From Mesostigma viride (lineage: Eukaryota; Streptophyta; Mesostigmatophyceae; Mesostigmatales; Mesostigmataceae): a stretch of DNA of 64,000 bases. The DNA lies in the NCBI GenBank assembly GCA_009746045.1, contig RPFO01000104.1:1081076-1145075 (forward strand), given 5' to 3'. Of this stretch, positions 1-11,631 are shown one piece after another. Made by a program: the position numbers and the translations under genes. The notes beneath the pieces were generated by a model, which did no database searches, had not been told where the DNA came from, and saw only the letters and a program-made list of their open reading frames with translations. The stretch's first letter is position 1. Each line of letters begins with the position of its first letter.

Positions 1-1252
1 CGATAGAAACGTTGACAGCAATACCTTTCCGGCGTATTTTAAAGGATATATTGGTTTCTTTGTACTTTTTATGATACATGGTAGTCGTAAACGTGCAAGG
101 GTGGCCAGAAATCGCCGAATCCAGCGACCATGCTGCACAACTTTGGTGTGCCGAAATGCGCCATTTTGCGGCCACCGCCTGGGCCAAGGTAACGCCATCC
201 ATGCCTGGTAAAGCTTAAGCATCGTTTTCCTATCGATGTTTGACGTTTATATATACGTTCTAGCTTGTGTAGCACATTCTTTTTGCATTATTCATGCTCT
301 TTCTTGACCCTGGCCTGGCCCCTTTCTAAAACACCCTTCTTAGATGCTTCCCTCAGTCAGTTGACCTGCCACAGGGTGATGGTGATAAGTTTAAGAGGCT
401 GTATGGGTTTGAATACCTCCATATATGTTTGTTATACATTTCCCACACACATATTGCATGAGTGTGAGGCAGTTGGCTGGTCTCTGTGGCATCATCAAGC
501 ATGTAACCGGTGAGTAGAAGCTTCCCATTGTCAGCATGTGACACCAGGTGTGCTGGCCATCACCTGGCAAGCTATAGCAGCTTAGGCCTAGTTTATTCTT
601 GCTAGGGCAAGCTGAAATAGGCTTAAAATCACTAGTTTGTTGGTGGCTGCCTCCTAGAATGCATGCCTTGCGTAGGGTATCCGTACCACGTTACCTACGT
701 GCATGGACAAGGTGGCACCTGCACATAGGTGCCATGTAAGGGCAGTGTGATGATGCAGTTATGTTTCCCCATCATTGTGGAATGGAAATGTATTGTGTGG
801 CATGGTTGGGGGCCATATTAGTAGGTATTAGTAGGTAGTATGCCCACTCCTACCCCCTTGGTTGCTTTTTACCAACGGTACCCCTATGGGCTGTACTGGG
901 TGTAACTGCTGGTATACCCACCCAAATGATGACCCCAATGGCTCAAACTGTTCAGCAACTAATTGTTTATCATCCCTGAAGTGGTAGGTGCCTAGCTCTT
1001 ACAACATAATTCAAAATGCACATTCTACCAAAAATGAAAACGCTCGTCTTGACCCCCCTGACTTTGACGGCAGTTATACATGGCCTACCCTGCATATATG
1101 TAAGGTTGTGATATACCAACCCGAAGGGCAACTCATGGACATGCTTGGCCCCCAAGGACAGCCATTGGATATGGGTGGGTTGGATGGCATCTGGTTTGCA
1201 AAATTGTGAAGTTACAGCCGATGCATCGGCAGTATTTCTGCCCATTTAGGGG
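1..1252. mobile_element. piggyBac-like non-autonomous element (copy 1, left end outside window)
   Basis: This segment is nearly identical to 41219-42467, which is most of a complete 1.7 kb element with CCCCTAAATGG terminal inverted repeats and TTAA target duplications. Here only the right end is inside the window; it finishes with CCCATTTAGGGG at 1252 followed by TTAA at 1253-1256. No transposase-like reading frame is present, so it would be mobilised in trans. The TTAA belongs to the gag start of the YR element to its right, so this is an insertion into that element. Superfamily assignment rests on the TTAA site and CCC-type ends. Confidence 0.75.
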
Positions 1253-1256
1253 TTAA
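1253..1256. repeat. TTAA target site at piggyBac-like / YR element junction
   Basis: TTAA lies exactly where the piggyBac-like end stops and the YR-element sequence begins. The same TTAA is present uninterrupted in the second YR copy near 23332, so it is the pre-insertion site. Confidence 0.7.
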
Positions 1257-1310
1257 TAAGAAATCTCGGTCTACTGCCTCAAGGGTGGTGTCTTCGTGAT
1301 CACTAGCCAT
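1257..1310 (-). pseudogene. YR-element gag, first codons only
   Basis: The start codon at 1310 and the following codons match the beginning of the 510-residue gag at 23278. The frame is interrupted at the TTAA by the piggyBac-like element. Nothing functional is expected from this fragment. Confidence 0.7.
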
Positions 1311-2060
1311 TATAGAATTCAAAGATGAAGAAATTTCTCACAACTAGGCTCAATATTCCGCAATCTTGGAGACTGAGAAAAATTTCGGACTGAAAATTTG
1401 TCACTCAGTTCTACCTTGCGGACTTTTACTCCCGTTGCGCAAACCCGTCAAAACTTGGTGCGAAAACCGTCAAAATGTTGTCGGCTATTGTCTCACGATT
1501 AGTTTGACACCAACTTTGTCAAAAACGGTGAAGTATTGCTCTAGTTGTGTTGAAAACTGATAAGCTGGCTTGGCAGCCATCACCACCTTGAAATACATCG
1601 CATCAACGTTGCATCCGTGACACACGCAAGTGCGGCGCCCCGCTGGCGCGGCGCTCCATGTAAGAATGACCTCAGAATACTACTGTACTAGATCTAGGAC
1701 CCTGATACTACTTTTTTCAACATTGTACTACATTTTTATGATGTCACACATGTTCTGTCATGCCAGAACCGTTTAGCAACCACCTGGCATATCTTGAGGG
1801 TCCCTGGATACTAGTTGAAGTAGATTGAACTCGTTTGAACTAGTTGGTACTACCTGTACTAACTTTGAACTAGTTCGAACTACATCTGAGGCCCATCCAA
1901 GGCTGTCAGACCCTCCAGAGAGGGCGTGGCCACCCCGTTTGGCTCCCGCATGTCGACTTGCACCACTGGGCAACGGTGTAGCGCCTCCAAGGTAGCGGCG
2001 CACCTCCATCCCTCCGCTCCCCCAGGCAAAATCAGGGAATCCCGATCGTAAGATCAATCA
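1257..2060 (-). mobile_element. Tyrosine-recombinase retrotransposon fragment (5' end: A1 repeat, leader, gag start)
   Basis: This is the reverse complement of 22526-23332, the 5' end of the autonomous YR element on the plus strand. It holds the A1 repeat (1552-2060), the leader, and the gag start codon at 1310 reading leftward for about 18 codons before the piggyBac-like insertion. The element's outer end, GATCGTAAGATCAATCA, is at 2060 and abuts an LTR. The rest of this copy lies beyond the left edge of the window. Confidence 0.85.
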
Positions 2061-2275
2061 TGATCACACGATGCAGTGACTAGACTGCTACCTGTCATCG
2101 TGCGGCCTCGGGCCAACGGTCTGCACCCAACGGTCACTGGCGGCGCGGCCAGTGAGAGCAACGTTGATAAAGGGTAAACCTATTTTCTAATGAACCAAGC
2201 AATTCATTGCCAACACAACGATACTCTGTGCTCTCAAGCATTATACTACGTCGTTCGTTTATCATTCCTAACTCT
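2061..2275 (+). repeat. LTR fragment of the AGTTAG...CTAACT retrotransposon family
   Basis: This is the reverse complement of roughly the first 210 bp of the 481-bp LTRs at 40225 and 49122, at lower identity. It ends in CTAACT at 2275, the family's LTR terminus. The other LTR end is missing, replaced by the YR element. In the minus direction the terminus supplies the TAG stop that ends the integrase relic next door, so the LTR truncated that reading frame. I read it as a diverged 3' LTR or solo LTR of a plus-sense copy. Confidence 0.7.
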
Positions 2276-4260
2276 TGGGATCACGCTTGCCGCTCATCAG
2301 TGCCCGGATGACGTCCGCCATGAGGAGCCCCTTGGGCTTTGGTCCTGCCCTGCCCCCCACTGGCCTTGTGACAGTTGCTACAGCAGATTCCAGCTCACCC
2401 TCGTCCATCCAGGACATACCATCATCCAAGCATGGAGGGTTAGCATCTACTGCCTGGCTCTCCTCCTGAGCCTCAACCTCCAAGGGAGGCTCAGGGCCGT
2501 CTACAGGCCAGATTGCACTTGGCCTTTTCTCTCGGACGTGAGCCCAGGACAACCTGTACACGCGCCTAGGATCCTTGTCCAAGGCTACCAGACAAGAATG
2601 GTTGTTGGCCTCATCCAACTGGGTTACCAGCCCATCCTGCCACTTGCCACGCTTGCCTGGTGTTGATGGCTCCTTCCACATCCTGACCCCCATTCCCACA
2701 AGGGGCCTCAGCATCTTCCAGCCCTTGTCCTTGCGCCTGAGCCGAGCAAACACTCTATCTGCCTTTCTCAGGCAGGCACCCACTACCTCTGGGGACAACA
2801 ACCCAAACTGCGCTGCTAAGGGAGAGACTGCCACACCATCATAGTAATAGTTTACCCTGTGGTTAAGCTGTTCCTCAATCCCCTTGCACCAGGCTGCCTT
2901 TTCCAAAGCAGACGCTACCACTGGCATGGTCTTTGCTGCTAGCACCACTGTCTTTACCTCACGGATAGATCTCTCTACAGCCCCCTGCTGCCCATGACTC
3001 TCTCTAGGGACCACTACCAGCTTACATGGAAGCTGGTCAGCATGCTTTCTCAAGCAGTCAAACTGCAAGTCAGCTTGCACCAAGGTGTACACCCCAAAGC
3101 ATGGCAACAATTAAAGACTGGAGACCCAACAACAAGCGATGCTCATCCATGCCAGGCAGGATGGTCAACAGCCGATACCGGCTTAACCTATCCACCCCCA
3201 CCAACAGGTACAAACCACGAATGTGCTGAATATATCTACTTGGATATCACCCCGCTCTCTAGCAGGCTGTCTAGCGTGGGACTGTGGTGGGTGAATCTGA
3301 TTCTCCTGACAGACACAGTTCTCAGCAGCTGCAGTGCAGGCCTCCAACAGAGGCTGCTTACCTAGCTTCCAAGCAAACATTTCTGCCTGTTTAGAGTGCC
3401 CAAATACATGATGTAGAGTATGCCCAGCGGCTGCATAGCTCAACCCCCTATCAGTCTCATTGCATAAGGAGGAACTAGGACCTGGCTGTGTGCGCGGGAC
3501 CGCACGACCCACCTCCTGCTCCTTGGAACCAGGGACCTCCACAGCTTGACTCCCAGAGCCAACACTGGTTCCCACGGCGCCAGCAGGACTTTCCAGCTGA
3601 GCTGCTTGACTCCCAGAGCCAACACTCACTGAAGACCCTGTACCTGCCACAGGCCCTGGGAATTGCACTGCTGCAGCAGCGACATTGCAATCATGTGGAA
3701 GAACAAGCCCATCATTACTCGCAACCCCCTGCTGGGCAGGTTGACAGTGGGGTCCACGGAGAGCACCACCAGCTCCATGTCCTCAAGCCACTTATCCAGT
3801 GCTTCCTGCGCTAATGGTGGACAGAGAGGCTTTTGGCCATTCATAACGGACACCGCGCTCATGTGAGGCCTCGACCCCGGTAATGCCCTAACTGTCTCAG
3901 CCAAAGCAGGCACCACAACAACGGTACCACTCGGGCCAGCAGGGGTGGGGGAGGGCACTTCTACATGACGTCGCTTACCATTGTCGTCAGAGGATACATC
4001 CCTCTTACGTTTCTCCAGCGTTGGTTGTCCGCCAGCCACCATTATACAGCATCCGAAGGCCACTCCGCCCGCGCCTGTTTGGCCTCCTCCACCGCCTCGT
4101 CGTGTTTACGCTTGCCCCCCGGCCTCCTGCTCCCGTCACTGTTGCTGGCTGGGATTGCCTCCCCCGCCATGGGTTCCTTCTCCTTTCGCGGCTCCTGGGC
4201 TGAACCCACAGGCGCCTCCTCCTCGCCCTTGTTGCCGTCGCCGGCCTTTCCACGAGGCAT
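2276..4260 (-). pseudogene. LTR-retroelement gag/integrase relic
   Basis: Reading leftward from an ATG at 4260 there is a lysine/glutamate-rich N-terminus beginning MPRGKAGDG, then frame-broken gag-like sequence, an integrase zinc-binding region (HHVFGH followed by CVC) near 3300-3430, and a catalytic core starting GDIQVD. The core continues at 3110-2268 with an aspartate in LVQADLQFDCL and the glutamate in GAVERSIREVK, about 32 residues apart, as in DD35E integrases. A C-terminal domain with a GD-rich hydrophobic stretch follows. At least two frameshifts are present and most of gag seems to be lost. The frame is cut by the LTR at 2275, so no reverse transcriptase follows. The family resembles the integrase at 45666-46685 but is distinct. 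Confidence 0.7.
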
Positions 4261-4319
4261 TATAATATGTACAAGGCGACACTGCAACACGCAAGGGAAT
4301 GACTGAAGAAGAAAGGAAC

Positions 4320-5350
4320 TCAAGCGTCTGGAGCGTCTAGCAGCTCCTCTGCCCCATGCTCTGCTCCAGCTGCAGCTTCTCTCTCCCGCTCCTCAGCAGT
4401 GGCGGCCACCGGCGTCCTCACCCGAGGAACAGCTCGCGCTTCTTCCTCAGAGTATGGGCCAAAAAGGCGGCTCACTGGCCTCCCGTCTGATGTTCTATCA
4501 AACGGTACGCGCGGCTCGTTAGCGCGTCTGCCCCACAACAGGTTGCGCACCCAGGCTGCGACGATCACCTTATGGTACCCGGCGGGCGGTCGACAAACTC
4601 TTCGTGAATCGCCTGCTGAGACAGGTCTCTACCTGTGACGATCTCCACTGATGGACGGTAAGCACCGGGAGCTCCTACCACACGAGGAGTCTCCAATGTT
4701 GACCAGATGCTGGCGGGACGCGTTGTTATCAACCACCGGTCGGCGTGTCCCCTTGACTCTTCAAGGAGAATGTTTACGAGATGCTCGCAGGTCTGCGCGA
4801 CAACCTCTTGCGAGGACCAGGGGTTATCCTGCTCAAGCACTTGTGCGTCACGCACCAGGTGCGAAGCGTTCGTCCCTTCGCCAAAGGGAGCTCGTTGCAA
4901 CCCGATGATTAAACAATCGGGCAGCACCAAGACTTATCGCCACCAACTGATCGACCCAGCGCTTCCCGGGCCAGATCCAACCCGTGTAGTGTGACGTGCC
5001 TCCCCCTGATACGAGATTTCGAGGCTGTAGATAAGCGCAGCAACCTCGTCTCTCAGCGCAATAAGACGCTCTACCGTCACGCGACTGATTTCACCGGGCG
5101 ACGTCGTTGCCCGCACACGCATTACCACAGGATTGTTAGCGGAAGGCCCGTCTGCGTTACCGAATACGGCTACCCAGCCTCCTCGCGCTAAGCCCCTTGC
5201 CAGATGCACGGCTTGTACGAAGGTGGACGCGGTTTCCGGCTGGCTGTAAATGTGCAGAGGCCCTTCTGCCACCTCCTCCCGCGGCACGAGCGCTTCTTGG
5301 CTTGGCGACTGCGCAAGCGCCGGATCGCCCTCCGACATGAAATTCGCCAC
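4320..5350 (-). pseudogene. Unrecognised gag-like gene, broken
   Basis: From an ATG at 5350 a frame runs to a TAA near 4934, continues in the same frame to about 4565, then continues after a one-base shift to 4320. One in-frame stop plus one frameshift would restore a protein of about 340 residues. It is acidic and ends in an alanine/glutamate-rich tail. I see no catalytic motif, zinc knuckle or membrane segment and do not recognise the family. Its position upstream of the integrase relic on the same strand suggests a retroelement gag, but that is inference. Confidence 0.4.
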
Positions 5351-5640
5351 GAAGCAATAGTACGAGTTAGAAACAAAGCCCAGAGCGTGTGAGCTCCTGG
5401 TCTTTCCACGCAGTGTTAAGCCAATTGCTGTGAGACAACAACCTTTAGCCCGTCACCAAGCCACACTTCGTTGGTCACTCCCACGTCCAAGCGGGCAACC
5501 AGAATTTGCATGCTTCCGAGATAGCTTGGCCATCCCCATGACCAAGCTATATCCCTCCTTGTTGCTCCTCGTTCCCATCGGCGTGACGAGGCACGTTGCA
5601 GGCTTGCTATGTAGCAAATCCTCAACGTCCACTGGCATCA
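5351..5640. other. Unassigned stretch between relics
   Basis: Only short overlapping reading frames occur here and none carries a recognisable motif. It is probably leader or spacer of the neighbouring decayed retroelements. Confidence 0.4.
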
Positions 5641-6874
5641 TGACAGAGCCAGGACGAACTGGATTTGCCTAGCCACCTGCAACCTAGGAAGTACAGGACC
5701 TGTCACAAGCCTGCAAGGCTTAGTATCCTTGCAGCCTTGTGCCAGTTCCAGTACCCCGCCAGTCACAGGCTGCTGTCCCTCCTGGTCTACGTGGACCACA
5801 GTCACGTGATAGACAGGCTAAGCCTGTGCAGGCACGGCCTGCCACGTGTCCTGTCCACCACACCAGAGGATTGCACCCTCGCCGGCCACGGACGGCTACA
5901 TAGGACTTCGGGACCTCATATCTTTCTCGTCCCTTGTCTGTTTCAGGCGGCCAGCACGGCGTTGGAAAGGTCTTTCCAAACTGCATCCACTTAGCATACT
6001 GGCTGCCCAAAATGCTAACTCCATATACGCGGTCCCCGGGGCGGCCACTAGAACGCAGGTGGTATGAAGCACGTCCATGTCCTCGTAGAACCAATAGTCC
6101 GCCCGTCGGGAAAGGGCGTCGGGGACCACGTTGTCCGCGCCTTTGACGTATTGGATCTTGAACGGCGCAAATTGCAACAAGTATTCCATCCACCGCGCTT
6201 GGCGAGGCGTCAGGTTGGGCTGGCAGCACCAGGAGGTGGGTGAGAGGCCGGTGGTCGGTGTGGATCACCAGACGATGGGGGTCAAGATCCCCCTGCTCAC
6301 TGATAGCCACCGAAAACTGTGCGCCCAACAGATGGTGACGCCATGTGTGGCAGCAGTAAACCACTGCCAAGAGTTCTTGTTGGTGTACTGGATAATTCCG
6401 TTCTGCAGGAATCATAGTGCATGAGATCAATATCATACTAATCACATTGATAATCACTGAGATGTACTCAATGGGCAGTAGGCCCTTGCCTTGATCATTT
6501 AGGAGAACCCCCCCGATGGCCACAGTCTTTACTGGCGTCAGTAGCCACGACAAAGGGAAGCGACGGGTCCGGTAGGATAAGGACCGGTGCCGTGGTGAGG
6601 CAGTGCTTGAGGGCCTCAAAGGCCTGCTGGCACTGCTCGGACCACAGGAATGGAGTGCCCTTCTTGAGAAGAGCATTGATCGGGGCGGCGATGGTGGCGA
6701 ACCTGGGGATGAAACGGCGGTAGTATGACGCCAGCCGGGCCCAGAAAACTGCGCACCCCTCTCACGTCCGTCTCACTGTTGGACGGAATCGATCTTTTCC
6801 GGGTCGGTCGCTACTCCGTCAGCGGACAGAGTGTGGCCCAGGAAAGGCACACTGCGTGCGACCGGCGTGCACCT
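5641..6874 (-). pseudogene. Gypsy-type reverse transcriptase / RNase H relic
   Basis: Reading leftward from 6874, the sequence encodes the end of a Gypsy RT (a CAFLGHTLSADGV block followed by ATDPEKIDSV), a connection region, and an RNase H with an ATDAS-type aspartate, ERNYPVHQQELLAVVY, LVIHTDHRPLTHLL and a terminal VPDALSRR. These are standard Gypsy landmarks in the usual order. Several frame changes interrupt it, for example at the CCCCCC run near 6510 and around 6430. Beyond RNase H (about 6050-5700) the sequence is related to 21936-22150. The RT is truncated at 6874 where the Copia-like LTR begins. Confidence 0.8.
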
Positions 6875-7669
6875 TGGCTTTTGTCAGAAATGTTCATTTA
6901 ATTCCTTGGTCGTCAAGACTGATTGAGACAATTGATAGACAGTTTATTCATTGCATATTTAGGTTACGGACTGCCACCGTTTCACCGCCAAAGCCATGGT
7001 GCGGTTCTCGGGTGGGGACCATAGCATCCATAGCCACACTGGGCTCGGACTGCAAGGTAAGTGCAACGTAGGTGTGTCACTTCCTTATCAAGGCACATTG
7101 GGGCAGCGGTGCACGTTCTAGAATATTGTGCACAAGTTGCCAGCTGTCGATTATACAATTGACGATTAGGAGAACGCCAGATGTTAAGCAACTAACACGG
7201 CATACAATGCATCTAGAACTGGATTCAGTCATACGAAATATCCAACACGGAATATTCGGCCGAGGATAGTACACCGTCGGCACCTAAGGTACGCAAAGTA
7301 TTGTGCCGGAATTACAACTTCGGCACCACATAACTTTTGCTATACTGCACTATATTCAGTGCTATAAGTTGTGCCGGAAAGCTCACGGCGGGCCCTACCA
7401 AGCCTATTTATTTACCGGCCAGAAAGACGGCAGGCGGGTGCGATTGTTAGGGACGCAACCCTAATACCTCCGTTTACAACATGATGGCCAGACACTACAA
7501 ATGTAAACAGGCAGTTGGGCACACAGGGTGAAATTCACCTCTGACACCCCCCTTGCACAATGCCTAAAGTGAAGACACTACGCAGGTAGGGCAAACAGTC
7601 TCTCCCCCCTCAATTCAGGCAAGGGCCTAAAAGCTAGGTAGGGCAGCCAGGTATAAACATACTCTGACA
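6875..7669 (-). repeat. 3' LTR of the non-autonomous Copia-like element
   Basis: About 795 bp matching the reverse complement of 9104-9899. It begins TGTCAGAGTATG in the sense direction and ends AAGCCA, conforming to TG...CA. It truncates the Gypsy relic at its left edge. Confidence 0.8.
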
Positions 7670-8430
7670 CCCCCCTTACATGGCTAGCCCGTCAAAACAG
7701 TGCTACCATTGCTATCAGCACGGGGAAGAAAACACATTGCTCGTGGCAAGGGCCACGGCCAAACCATTCCTGGAAAAACGCAGCATAAAAGTTGATGTCG
7801 TCCTGGATGCATTGCCGAACTTGGCTCGATGAAGCAGCAAAGAGTTCTTGGTCTTTGTGGAGTAGCACTTTCATCGTGCAGGTGGTAATGGCGGCGATAC
7901 TCGGTGCAAAAAGTTGCTCCCGGCCTGAACGCCTGCTCTCGTTCTGATCCCCTCGTTCTCGCATTGGGCATCTGCGTGAACTATGCACGTCTTATTAATC
8001 CCGCGATGAACGTCTAGTCAGCCGACCACATAGTACTCCCCATGCTGGCATAGGCCAGTGACAGGTTCCGGCACAAAATTCGCAGCTCCACGCTGCGTTG
8101 CCCAAAAAAATACCAAAAACTTAGCTTGCGACATCGCCGGCAGCAGGAATTGAACCTTAGCTCATCATATGGCTCCGGCTTCAACCAACGACGCCTGACG
8201 ACATGTGACATATTCCGGAAATTGTTTTATATAAACTTCCGCGACTCCAGCCGCGACTGGTTCCAGGAAACGCGCTGGCCAGCAGGACTTCAACAAGACG
8301 CCTGACCAGCAAATATTACGCGACTCACGGCCGCGAACTTCCGAACCATAATAATGCATGAAAAACATTACGTCTCTCGCCATTTTCAGGCGGGTCTCGC
8401 TAATTGACGTCCATAGGGTGAATTCTGTAA

Positions 8431-9103
8431 TGGCTTTGTGTCAGAAATTTTCATTTAATTCCTTGGTCGTCAAGACTGATTGAGACAATTGATAGACAGT
8501 TTATTCTCTGCATATTTAGGTTACGGACTGCCACCGTTTCACCGCCAAAGCCATGGTGCGGTTCCCGGGTGGGGACCATAGCATCCATAGCCACACTGGG
8601 CTCGGACTGCAAGGTAAGTGCAACGTAGGTGTGTCACTTCCTTATCAAGGCACATTGGGGCAGCGGTGCACGTTCTAGAATATTGTGCACAAGTTGCCAG
8701 CTGTCGATTATACAATTGACGATTAGGAGAACGCCAGATGTCAAGCAACTAACACGGCATACAATGCATCTAGAACTGGATTCAGTCATACGAAATATCC
8801 AACACGGAATATTCGGCCGAGGATAGTACACCGTCGGCACCTAAGGTACGCAAAGTATTGTGCCGGAATTACAACTTCGGCACTACATAACTTTTGCTAT
8901 ACTGCACTATATTCAGTGCTATAAGTTGTGCCGGAAAGCTCACGGCGGGCCCTACCAAGCCTATTTATTTACCGGCCAGAAAGACGGCAGGCGGGTGCGA
9001 TTGTTAGGGACGCAACCCTAATACCTCCGTTTACAACATGATGGCCAGACACTACAAATGTAAACAGGCAGTTGGGCACACAGGGTGAAATTCACCTCTG
9101 ACA
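8431..9103 (-). repeat. 5' LTR of the non-autonomous element, 673 bp, lacking the first ~120 bp
   Basis: It matches the other LTRs but starts in the sense direction at an internal TGTCAGAGG that directly follows an internal AAGGGGGG tract in the full-length LTR. It is head to head with the plus-strand LTR at 9104, forming a large inverted repeat. Confidence 0.75.
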
Positions 9104-9899
9104 TGTCACAGTATGTTTATACCTGGCTGCCCTACCTAGCTTTTAGGCCCTTGCCTGAATTGAGGGGGGAGAGACTGTTTGCCCTACCTGCGTAGTGTCT
9201 TCACTTTAGGCATTGTGCAAGGGGGGTGTCAGAGGTGAATTTCACCCTGTGTGCCCAACTGCCTGTTCACATTTGTAGTGTCTGGCCATCATGTTGTAAA
9301 CGGAGGTATTAGGGTTGCGTCCCTAACAATCGCACCCGCCTGCCGTCTTTCTGGCCGATAAATAAATAGGCTTGGTAGGGCCCGCCGTGAGCTTTCCGGC
9401 ACAACTTATAGCACTGAATATAGTGCAGTATAGCAAAAGTTATGTAGTGCCGAAGTTGCAATTCCGGCACAATACTTTGCGTACCTTAGGTGCCGACGGT
9501 GTACTATCCTCGGCCGAATATTCCGTGTTGGATATTTCGTATGACTGAATCCAGTTCTAGATGCATTGTATGCCGTGTTAGTTGCTTAACATCTGGCGTT
9601 CTCCTAATCGTCAATTGTATAATCGACAGCTGGCAACTTGTGCACAATATTCTAGAACGTGCACCGCTGCCCCAATGTGCCTTGATAAGGAAGTGACACA
9701 CCTACGTTGCACTTACCTTGCAGTCCGAGCCCAGTATGGCTATGGATGCTATGGTCCCCACCCGGGAACCGCACCATGGCTTTGGCGGTGAAACGGTGGC
9801 AGTCCGTAACCTAAATATGCAGAGAATAAACTGTCTATCAATTGTCTCAATCAGTCTTGACGACCAAGGAATTAAATGAACATTTCTGACACAAAGCCA
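9104..9899 (+). repeat. 5' LTR of plus-strand Copia element
   Basis: A 796-bp LTR beginning TGTCACAGTATG and ending AAGCCA directly before the primer-binding site. Matching copies in reverse orientation lie at 6875-7669 and 8431-9103. No matching 3' LTR occurs downstream of the pol region in this window. Confidence 0.85.
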
Positions 9900-9910
9900 T
9901 GGTATCGGAG
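9900..9910 (+). promoter_or_regulatory. Primer-binding site, initiator-Met tRNA type
   Basis: TGGTATCGGAG immediately follows the LTR and matches the common Copia primer site TGGTATCAGAG at all but one base. It would prime minus-strand DNA synthesis from the 3' end of initiator tRNA-Met. Confidence 0.8.
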
Positions 9911-9933
9911 GAGTGAGGCTTCTCTTTGACAAC

Positions 9934-11424
9934 ATGGCTGCTGCTGCTGCTGCTTTGGAAAACAAGTACCTCTCTTTTATTCCAGCATGTTCCAAGGCAA
10001 TTCCCAAGTTTGATGGTTCTTCCCTGCCAAAATGGGGAGAGACCAAGGAGCTTTTCCAAGCCCACCTGGAGGCCTATGATCTGGAGGGGGTCATCACCGA
10101 GCCTGAGGAGGCTACACCCAAGCAAGAGAAGGTTGTTTACACAGCCTTGCTGGCGTGCCTCACTTGCAGAGCAGCCCAGATTGCAAAGACCATTGGTGAG
10201 AGAAAGGGCAGTTTGCTTTTTGCTAAGTTGGTGGAGGTGTTTGAGCAGCCTAAACTGACCAAGAGCAACAAGCACGACCTGAGGACATCCCTAATGAGGC
10301 TGACTAAGCAGCCCAACCAGTCCATGATGGACTATCTTACCGGTTCAGAACTGCTTCTGAGTGAGTACAGGGATGTGGGGGGGGGTGTTGGCAGACAATG
10401 ATTTTGCCGCTGCGCTTAAAGGTGGTTTACCTGATGCGTATAGGCCTGCCCTCGTTTCCACCAGGTTCGATGAGGACATGTCGCTGCTGGAGGTGAAGAA
10501 GGCCATGCTTGAAGCAGATGACCTGCTTGTGGGGACGCGCTCCACCACCACGGTCAAGCCTGAGCCAGCAGCTGCCCAAGGCCAAGCATACAGCACAGGC
10601 CAACCAACCAAGCCGGGGAGGCCGACTTGCACATTCTGCGGAAAGGACGGACATGCGGAGGAGACGTGCTATACCAAGTACCCACCTCTCAGCAGGAAGA
10701 AGGGCCAGCAGAGGCCAAAGCGCAAGAACCAGAAGAAGAAGCAGGCTGTGACAGCGAACAACACGGTGGAGGCTCCTGAGCTTCCCGTGGACTACGCGTT
10801 TGCAACTACGCGCCTAGTGCCGGGCGTACCTTTCTGGATTCTGGACTCTGCTGCATCCAGCCACATGAGCCCTGAGGAGGCTGACTTTATCAAGGTTCAG
10901 CCAACCAACCTGGCCATCCAGGGCTCCGGAGGCCGGCTGAAGGCTGTGGGGACGGGGACGCTCAAGCTACGCGTCGCCAACAAGGTGGTGCATCTGCCTC
11001 ATGCTCTGCACGTGCCCTCTCCGGGTGACAGGCTTCTTTCCGTGGCCCAGCTGCATCAGCAGGGACACGAAGTGAACCTACTGCAGGGCGTGGCATGCTT
11101 TGCAGGCAGCAAGGTACCTATCAAGGTGCAGAACAACGTCTACGGTTTGCAAGAATCACAGACTGTGACTACCCCTGCTGCCCACCACACCACAGACAAC
11201 CCTGCTGCACTATTGTGGCACTGGCGACTTGGACATGCAGGTGCTGAGCGCATTCGCAAGCTGGCGGCCATACCTGCATCGAACATTACCATGCGGGCTC
11301 CAGGTGCGCCAGGCTGCCCGTCGTGCCCTGCTGGCATGATTAGGCGACGCTCCTTCGCTGCTGGGCAACCACGCTGGACCGTGCCTCGTGCCAAGCTGCA
11401 TGGGGACATCATGGGGCCGATGCA
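9934..11424 (+). CDS. Copia gag-protease-integrase N-terminal part, interrupted
   Basis: The first ATG after the primer site (9934) opens a gag with an alanine run, followed by a UBN2-like gag domain, a CCHC zinc knuckle (CTFCGKDGHAEETC, nucleotides near 10628), a lysine-rich tail, and a retropepsin signature WILDSAASSHM near 10845. A GAG-pre-integrase block (LWHWRLGHAGAERIRKL) and CPSCPAG follow. One frame change occurs at a run of nine G (about 10377-10385); eight G would keep the frame. The reading frame stops in the integrase at GDIMGPM because a YR retrotransposon is inserted after 11424; it resumes in phase at 18133. The order gag-PR-IN is that of Ty1/copia. Confidence 0.85.
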
Positions 11425-11578
11425 TCCTCTGTGCATGCTTTCAGGTTCACTTTGTTTGAGAAGGCACCAGAACTTGTTTATTGCAAAATTATATGCTTAA
11501 GCCGCTTGCAGGCCTTGGTAGACCGAGAGACTGGCAAATTGTGCGCAAGTCCCAGGCGGCTGCCACCATATAACACCC
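11425..11578 (-). repeat. YR-1 B2 repeat
   Basis: 154 bp matching B1 at 12103-12256. In the sense direction it holds an AATAAA followed by a GT-rich stretch, consistent with the transcript 3' end. Confidence 0.88.
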
Positions 11579-11611
11579 CCAGAGACAACAAACAAACAAA
11601 CAAACAAAAGA

Positions 11612-11627
11612 GGGTGGGTGGGTGGGG
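11612..11627 (+). promoter_or_regulatory. G-quadruplex-capable tract in the A2/B2 spacer
   Basis: GGGTGGGTGGGTGGGG on the plus strand is four G-tracts with one-base loops, the ideal G-quadruplex pattern; the sense strand of the element is C-rich. It lies between A2 and B2 and is absent from the B1/A2 junction. Equivalent tracts occur in the other two split-repeat elements at the same place. Confidence 0.7.
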
Positions 11628-11631
11628 AAAA

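Larger units (their letters stand above)
6875..9103 (-). mobile_element. Short non-autonomous Copia-like LTR element (TRIM/LARD-like)
   Basis: Two minus-oriented LTRs (6875-7669 and 8431-9103) flank about 760 bp that lack any retroviral domain. In the sense direction the internal region ends in AAGGGGGG directly before the TGTCA LTR start, a normal polypurine tract. The LTRs match the 5' LTR of the plus-strand Copia at 9104-9899, so that family probably supplied its proteins. The bases after the 5' LTR are TTACAGAATTC, not the TGGTATCGGAG primer site of the autonomous copy. A 98-codon frame at 7692-7988 in the interior has no recognised domain and may be captured sequence. Confidence 0.7.

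Noticed and set aside
1-1252. Host gene with short frames conserved between 1-1252 and 41219-42467
   Set aside because: The similarity is that of two copies of one transposon, conserved throughout and not only in frames.
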